Positions 58,736 to 64,000 of a DNA stretch of 64,000 nucleotides are shown here, piece by piece. The position numbers were made by a program, and so were the translations under genes. Under the pieces are notes generated by a model, which saw nothing but the letters and a program-made list of their open reading frames with translations, ran no database searches and was not told the origin of the DNA. The stretch comes from Hemibagrus wyckioides (taxonomy: Eukaryota > Chordata > Actinopteri > Siluriformes > Bagridae). Positions within the stretch are counted from its first letter, which is position 1. Every line of letters starts with the position of its first letter. The stretch covers positions 30,339,355 to 30,403,354 of the forward strand of contig NC_080715.1 of assembly GCF_019097595.1 (NCBI RefSeq). Direction: 5' to 3'.

Positions 58736-58905
58736 GAGTTGTTGTTCTTTTGGCTTCTCCCTGTTCAAGGTTGCCACAGCAGCTCATTTGGTCCACATGT
58801 TTCGATTTGGCACAGGTTTTACCCCAGATGCCCTTCCTGACACAACCCTCCTATTTTAGACCAGCACTGAGAGTTAACAATCCTACCGCTTGACCACCAG
58901 GAGGC
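58736..58905 (-). mobile_element. tRNA-Glu-like SINE (family S1), shortened copy
   Basis: The plus strand shows GTTGTTGTTCTTTTGGCTTC, ATTTGGCACAGGTTTTACCC, CAGATGCCCTTCCTGACACA and the head end CCTACCGCTTGACCACCAGG. Relative to the copy at 54620 it lacks most of the anticodon to T-arm stretch. AAACATGTT (58727-58735) and AAACTTGTT (58906-58914) look like a target duplication with one mismatch. It lies 14 bp from an S2 SINE tail. Confidence 0.82.
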
Positions 58906-58978
58906 AAACTTGTTACATTAGTTATTTATGTAACATAATCGTTTTTAGTAATTTGTATTTGATATAATGTGCTAGCTA
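58906..58978. other. Spacer
   Basis: Short AT-rich spacer between the SINE and the next Tc1 element. Confidence 0.4.
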
Positions 58979-59433
58979 AACTATATGGCCAAAAGATTTG
59001 GGATGTCTGGCTTTACATGCACATGAATTTAATATGGAGTTGGCCCACACTTTGCAGCTATAACAGCTTCAACTCTTCTGGGAAGACTTTTCACAAGGTT
59101 TAGGACTGTGTTTGTGGGAATTTTTAGACCATCCCTCTAAAAGTGCATTTGTGAGGTCAGATGTTGGATGAGAAGACCTGGCTCACAGTCTCCGCTCTAA
59201 TTCATCCCAAAGGTGTTCTATCGGGTGCAGGCCAGTCAAGTTCCTCCACACTAAACTCACTCATCCATGTCTTTATGAACCTTGCTTTGTGCACTGGTGC
59301 ACAGTCATGTTGGAACAGGAAAGGGCTATCCCCAAACTAATTAAGAGTTCCTTTCACTGGAACTAAGGGGCCGAGCCCAACACCAGAATTCAATGAATTG
59401 AAAGGGTGTCCCAAAACTTTTGGCAATGTAGTG
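58979..59433 (-). mobile_element. Short non-autonomous Tc1 element, copy T4 (both ends)
   Basis: Left end AACTATATGGCCAAAAGATT and right end AACTTTTGGCAATGTAGTG are inverted repeats, each flanked by TA (58977-58978, 59434-59435). The minus strand encodes the C-terminal half of a Tc1 transposase in shifting frames: the AHKARFIKTW-type block is readable near 59290-59265 and an [8 protein letters not shown]-like block near 59225-59200. Compared with copy T1 it also lacks about 75 bp around 59340, so it is doubly deleted. It lacks the first catalytic Asp and the DNA-binding domain. Confidence 0.85.
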
Positions 59434-59435
59434 TA

Positions 59436-60779
59436 CCTATGATAATAAACTAGGACTTAGCTAGAATGATTAAATATTAAAATATATGACATTTTTATGT
59501 ATACATGTTTAAGATCCTCTACACCCTAACAGCTCATATTAGCCAATTACCATCTACTATAGATCACTGGACCAAAAATTCATAAGCTGGAATTAAAAAA
59601 AAAAAGAAAAAGAAAAAAGAACTTATATCATGCTCAGAGTAAATAGAGGAAAAATCAGTGTAACCCTCGCTTATACTAGTGGTGTTAATGTGAGGTAAAA
59701 GTTTTGCATAATGTGTACATGTTCCTGTTATTTGGCTGTTTGTTTTCATTATCTACTTACGGTCAAGGTAAAGATTTAGAGATTTACAGAACACCCAAGT
59801 ACCAAGTACAACACTGTTTTTTTGTTTGTTTGTTTTTTTTTTATCTTTTTAGAAGAGAGTCATAAATTTCATCTTAGAAAAAATGCTTTCTGTTCACTTG
59901 CATATTTATATCCTGCACACAAGTGCCAGAGAAACTATGAATTACAATATAGCACTAACACTTCCTTTCCTCACAATTGAGTGATTCAGCCTTGCTATCA
60001 CCATCACTGGTTTAATTCAGTGCAAAAATATTTTCAAAACCTAAGCCAGGTACAGGCAAAGGTAAGCCTGTAAAGAGCTTCTATGTTTAATCCAACCATC
60101 ACCATGTGTGACTAAAGGACCTCTCATAGCTTCTACATCTGGAACAGGGCTTGCATTAGTACTTTTGGGTCTACATTTATGTAGAGAACATTAGTCCCTG
60201 CTGTAGTGAGACTACACTTTAAACAGAGCTATAAAGAGGATCACTCTCACTGAGCTTGAGGCTGTGTAGCAAGCTGTTTTCTTTCATTATTTCTTAAGAC
60301 TTTCTTAAAAATTCTTCAGAATTTGAATTCTTTCATTTAAAAAAAAACCCTGTATGTATACACACTTGGCTTTTATACATCAACAGATGTATTCTGAACA
60401 GATACAAAGTAGGAGAATCCTAATAGGTTTTAGGTTTATTTTAAGAAAGTTACTTTTCATGTGAGCAAGCAGTCAGATGTCAAGCTTGTGGGCAGAAGCA
60501 AGTGGTCAGTTATGTAGATGACATTGGTGGAGGATGAACAGATCAGATGGGAAGCACAAAAGATCATTTTTTTCAATCATACCCAATAATATACTTTATA
60601 TTTGGTCTAAGAGAACAGTAAATTTATTTTTCTAGCATTTTCTTATTCTATTCTTATCCATTATGGTCTGGAAAGGAGATCATACCTAAGTCTGAGAGAG
60701 TCTGATATTTAGAGTTTAGGTAATAATATCAGTATTCAGACAAGAGATGTGCACACAAAATAACATGATGCCAGACTGG
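59436..60779. other. Unique non-coding DNA
   Basis: A-rich near 59594-59625 and T-rich near 59815-59845. 60100-60290 is comparatively balanced. Nothing recognised. Confidence 0.5.
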
Positions 60780-61485
60780 GTTGAGCTGAGGACAATAGTA
60801 ATTGAAGGACCACTCTTTAATACTGTGATGAGCAGAAAAGCATCACAACACATTAAACACTGCAATTAATAAGCTACAGCAGTGGAAGACCAAACTGGGT
60901 TCCTCTTGTGTCTTGAGGCTACAGTGGGCATCAACTCGTCTAAACTGAAGAGTTAAATACTAGAAAAAAACAATGTCTCAATTTGTAGATGAGGTCAGAT
61001 ATTGGCATCCACAGAATGAATGCTGGACCCAACCTACCTTATGTTATCGGTTCAGACTGGTGATGGTTGTGTACTGTTTTGGGAGTTTTTTCTTAAAGTC
61101 TTCATAACAATGAAGCATTATTGTTGCTGACCATCACTTTACCATCAATTTACCTTCTTAAACAGCATTGTACAGCACAATAACCACAAAGTGTCTCAAA
61201 CCAGTTCCATAAGCATGCCAATGAGTTCAGTGTACTCTACACTCACCGAATCTGAATTCAGTAGAGAATATTTTGCCTGTGTTAGAAAAAGAGACTTGCA
61301 GTATTTATGTGAAAATCTTCAGCACTTTTGTGATGCAATCATGTCAGCATGGACCAAAATTTCAAAGGAATGTTTCCAAAACCTAATAGATCCTATGCCA
61401 GGAGGAATTGATGTTTTTCTTAGAACAAAGGTAGCTCCTATCCAGTATTAGTATTGTGCTCCTAATGAAATGGTTGGTGGATATT
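60780..61485 (+). pseudogene. Tc1-type transposase relic, C-terminus best preserved
   Basis: Nucleotide landmarks in order: AAAAGCATCACAACACATTA, GAGGCTACAGTGGGCATCAA (middle region), AACCTACCTTATGTTATCGG, TTCAGACTGGTGATGGTTGT, TTGTTGCTGACCATCACTTT. The coding frame is readable at 61290-61451 as LCENLQHFCDAIMSAWTKIS, KECFQNLIDPMPGGI and VAPIQY, which matches the end of a Tc1 transposase (DAIMSTWTKISEECFQHLVESMP...GGPTRY type). ACCTAATAAAG-type end sequence is decayed to TCCTAATGAAATGG at 61459-61472. The NPIEHLW block is deleted. Not functional. Confidence 0.8.
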
Positions 61486-62349
61486 TATCATATATTACAC
61501 AATTACTAATGTGGCAATTTATTACTAATGTAAATGTACCTTTTCTATAATATGGATAACTATCCTCACACAAAATTTGTAGGATTTTGTAAAGCAATGT
61601 TGCTGGAATTCCTAGTAAAAAATTCAGGACCTGTATTTACCAGCCTATCCTTAGCCCTAAGCAAAATCCTATTTAAACCCTGTGCATACATCCATTATCA
61701 ATATAACCCAGAGATCCTCTCACCGGGACCTGTTTCACTGTAAATATTTGTATCTACAGCCTCCAGCATTGCACATAGTAGCTAATTATTTAAAAAAGTG
61801 GAAGCCACTGCAAATGTTTATCATGATGGCTAGTATATGAGTGCTCATTTTCTAGCCAAGCTCGCCTTCTTTTGGCTATTCTTGCAATGTTTTTATTTAG
61901 GGAGTTGTTACAGTCAAGCAGGCTGACTAACTAGATATTGTTAGCTTCCATTTGTCCTGTAAAGTCAGCACTTCGCATGTGTTATCCTGTTGAAAAATCC
62001 AGTTATATGCTGCCACAACACAGACAGAGCTGTCACGTTGCTAGTTCATGTTTATCTGCTACTAAGTGCTCGTAGAATGCAACATGTTTCTGAATGATAG
62101 TTGGAAAATATATACTACCAGCTCAGCCTGTGTTTTGGCAGCTGGTATCTGGTGAGATCAAGCTGGAGTTTTCAACCGGGTAGCAAGCACAGCAATGTTT
62201 TCATTCATGTTTGGAGCTCTGTCTTAAAAATATACAAGAAGACAATATAGCTAGGGCTATAACACTAGAATATTAGTCTGAATGCTAGACTCTAATGCCC
62301 TTAACACTTGCTTTAGGATAAGGTGATACTTTTTATAGAAGAGAGAAAC
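61486..62349. other. Unique non-coding DNA
   Basis: Nothing recognised. Confidence 0.5.
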
Positions 62350-62432
62350 AAAGAAGAAGAAGAAGAAGAAGAAGAAGAAGAAGAAGAAGAAGAAGAAGAA
62401 GAAGAAGAAGAAGAAGAAGAAGAAGAAGAGAA
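62350..62432. repeat. (GAA)n microsatellite, SINE tail expansion
   Basis: About 26 GAA units, all purine on the plus strand. It is directly continuous with the 3' tail of the minus-strand S2 SINE (AATAAAGTCTTCTCTTCTTC). Confidence 0.95.
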
Positions 62433-62640
62433 GACTTTATTTTTATAACCTCCACATTACAACTCAGTGAAATTCTTCCTTCATATATCCCAGCTTAGGA
62501 AGGTGGAATCAGAAACAGAGAAGGTTAAGGGCCTTTCTCTAGGACACAACAGTAGTAGCTTGGTGGTGAAGAGCCTTGAATCCCCAAACCCTGATCAACA
62601 AACCAGAGCCTTAACTATTTGAGCCACCTACTGTCCTAAA
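62433..62640 (-). mobile_element. tRNA-derived SINE, family S2, close to full length
   Basis: On the minus strand from 62640: TAGGACAGTAGGTGGCTCAA, ATAGTTAAGGCTCTGGTTTG, TTGATCAGGGTTTGGGGATT, CAAGGCTCTTCACCACCAAG, CTACTACTGTTGTGTCCTAG, AGAAAGGCCCTTAACCTTCT. The tail GGAAGAATTTCACTGAGTTG, then AATAAAGTCTTC, leads straight into (TTC)n. The head keeps an A-box-like GTTAAGG and a weak B box. Confidence 0.82.
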
Positions 62641-63501
62641 AAGGAGATGGTGCAGATGAAGTCCCCTACTATCGAAAATATTGCAGTCCCGGTTCCCAGA
62701 TTTAGGGAATTCACATGTGTCAGGACGACCAGAGTGCAATGGCTGAGCCTCTCCTTGGGTGCACCACTATCTTGATCATGTTATCTCCCCTGCCAGGTAA
62801 AATAAAGATTAAGACTTGCTTTCGATGTAGTTCTATAATTATTTCATGTGAATTTTATGGTAAGTACAGCAGTAAATCATTACATAAAATTTCATAAGTT
62901 ATACAAAAAAAAAAACTTTTGCAAGTTGGAGCCAGGTGTTGAGCCAGTCCAAGAGTGGGAAGAAGGAAATGAAAAGTGCAAGTGACAGAAAAACAGAATG
63001 AACGGGAGTGCTCTTTCCTTCCAAGCAAGCAATTTGAGGCCTATTTCGAAGGCCTAATGGGAGATGGGCAGAGATGGACAGCATGTGTGGGTTACTTATT
63101 AATCCAGGAGAGGCAATCGGAGAACCTCCATCGACCTGCAGTAAATTAAATAAGGCCCCCCCTGAAATGGCATTATTCTCTCTCTTCTTTCACTCACTCC
63201 CTTCCTGCCACTGCAAATCCCCTCCCTCCGCTTTGATTAAATGAAAATAAAGAGGCAAGATTTGAGCGTCAGGAACCAATATTAATCACCATCACATCCC
63301 GAGTGTATCAAGTTTGTATCCAGAGATCAAGGATGAATTAATCAAATGGACTATTTTCATATGTGGTGAACTTTCTACTGAGACATAGCAGATAGGACTC
63401 CTAGCCAAATCAGAACTTCATAAACCCCCCAGTGCCTTTTAAAATGATTGGATCTTTCGGTTATTGCAAATAGAAACTGCAAGTTAGAAAACATATTTCT
63501 C
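62641..63501. other. Unique DNA, including a candidate conserved block
   Basis: 62960-63370 is one of the most balanced, repeat-poor stretches: TACTTATTAATCCAGGAGAG, CTTTGATTAAATGAAAATAA, CAATATTAATCACCATCACA, GATGAATTAATCAAATGGAC. The spacing of TAAT/ATTA cores is like that of developmental enhancers. No exon was found. Confidence 0.28.
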
Positions 63502-63712
63502 TGAGTTGTTGATCGGAAGGTCAGGGATCAAACCCCAGCACCATCAAGCTGACACTGTTGGGATTTTGAGCAAGGGGCCAGGTATTATGGTTGACCCTAC
63601 ACTCTGACCCCTGCACTCTGATGGTGAACTTCCTAACAAGCTGGGATATGTGAAGAAAACCATTTCATTGTACTGTAATGTATTTAAGACAAATAAATAA
63701 AGGCTTCTCAAT
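63502..63712 (+). mobile_element. tRNA-derived SINE, family S2, lacking the first few head bases
   Basis: GAGTTGTTGATCGGAAGGTC, AGGGATCAAACCCCAGCACC (B-box region), ATCAAGCTGACACTGTTGGG, TGAGCAAGGGGCCAGG, CCATTTCATTGTACTGTAAT and AAATAAATAAAGGCTTCTCA. It is the best full-body copy of the family in the window. Confidence 0.85.
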
Positions 63713-63967
63713 GATATGCTTGCGATTGACATGAGGCAGTCTAAGAAAACATGTAATGCACTGAAATTCAAATCAAGTCGAACCAAATGGCTTTACTGTC
63801 ATTTCAAGTATAAACACAGTGAAACAAAACATGTTCTTCCAGGTCTGTGGTGATACATCAATCAACAATGACTACACAGAACTACACAAGACTACACAGA
63901 CATGCACAGGACAGCATAAAGTGCAAACATCTCAATTCCCAGAAAAGGACAATTGGCACAATACTGG

Positions 63968-64000
63968 TAGGGGATGTGATAGCTTAGTGGTTAAGGTGTT
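63968..64000 (+). mobile_element. tRNA-derived SINE, family S2, head running off the window
   Basis: GGGGATGTGATAGCTTAGTG, then GTTAAGGTGTT, is the first 31 or so bases of the family head, matching the reverse complement at 13570-13540. The window ends inside the element. Confidence 0.8.

Noticed and set aside
1..64000. CRISPR array, prokaryotic operon or phage-like module
   Set aside because: Repeats are microsatellites or dispersed mobile elements. There are no regularly spaced repeat-spacer units, no closely packed long frames and no ribosome-binding-site pattern.

Overview
This window looks like nuclear DNA from a ray-finned fish, more likely an otophysan such as a catfish or characin than anything else. 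The clade guess is inference from the repeat families. The sequence is AT-rich and CpG-poor, carries long simple-sequence tracts, and is full of Tc1-type transposon relics, tRNA-derived SINEs and LINE fragments. I found no intact host protein-coding gene, no convincing exon, no rRNA or tRNA gene, and no bacterial-style operon or CRISPR. Open frames are all 126 codons or shorter and are chance frames, translated microsatellites or pieces of dead transposases. The window is therefore best read as intergenic DNA or the inside of a very large intron.

Layout. 1-4.1 kb: unique AT-rich DNA. 4.1-5.4 kb: LINE 3' end with a Tc1 derivative nested in it. 5.4-10.4 kb: unique DNA, (CT)n(CA)n, and a second copy of that derivative inside another repeat. 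10.4-11.2 kb: Tc1 relic. 11.2-16.1 kb: mostly unique, with one SINE. 16.15-16.96 kb: minus-strand Tc1 transposase pseudogene. 17.25-17.65 kb: solo LTR. 19.4-20.4 kb: direct repeats around a LINE-like fragment, then a roughly 100-bp minisatellite. 22-24.3 kb: two further Tc1-type short elements. 26.3-29.0 kb: nested cluster of Tc1 derivative, Tc1 relic and a MITE stuffed with (TAA)n. 29.6-31.8 kb: minus-strand Ty3/gypsy pol relic cut by a SINE tail. 32.4-32.9 kb: fold-back Tc1 element. 33.7-37.7 kb: SINE-like repeat and more Tc1 relics. 40.4-42.7 kb: minus-strand LINE endonuclease/RT relic with another LINE 3' end inserted. 42.8-47.8 kb: unassigned DNA. 47.8-48.05 kb: Tc1 fragment and (TA)n. 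50.5 kb: SINE. 52.5-54.9 kb: compound microsatellites and a full tRNA-Glu-like SINE with target-site duplications. 55.4-56.1 kb: Tc1 relic. 58.2-59.4 kb: SINE cluster plus a Tc1-type short element. 60.8-61.5 kb: Tc1 relic. 62.35-64.0 kb: SINE-seeded (GAA)n and further SINEs.

No genes work together here. The content is successive waves of mobile elements in a gene desert or intron. At least a dozen Tc1-superfamily insertions from several families are recognisable by their DDE-domain wording (for example DNDPKHT-like, [11 protein letters not shown]-like, KHGGGS-like), and every one is broken. The most interesting signals are: internally deleted Tc1 copies that share one deletion junction; a Tc1 element turned into a fold-back palindrome; a head-only tRNA-Glu-like SINE with its own duplication; SINE and LINE tails that appear to have seeded long microsatellites; and several repeat-free, homeobox-motif-rich stretches that could be conserved regulatory elements. 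Family assignments come from memory of consensus sequences and were not searched.
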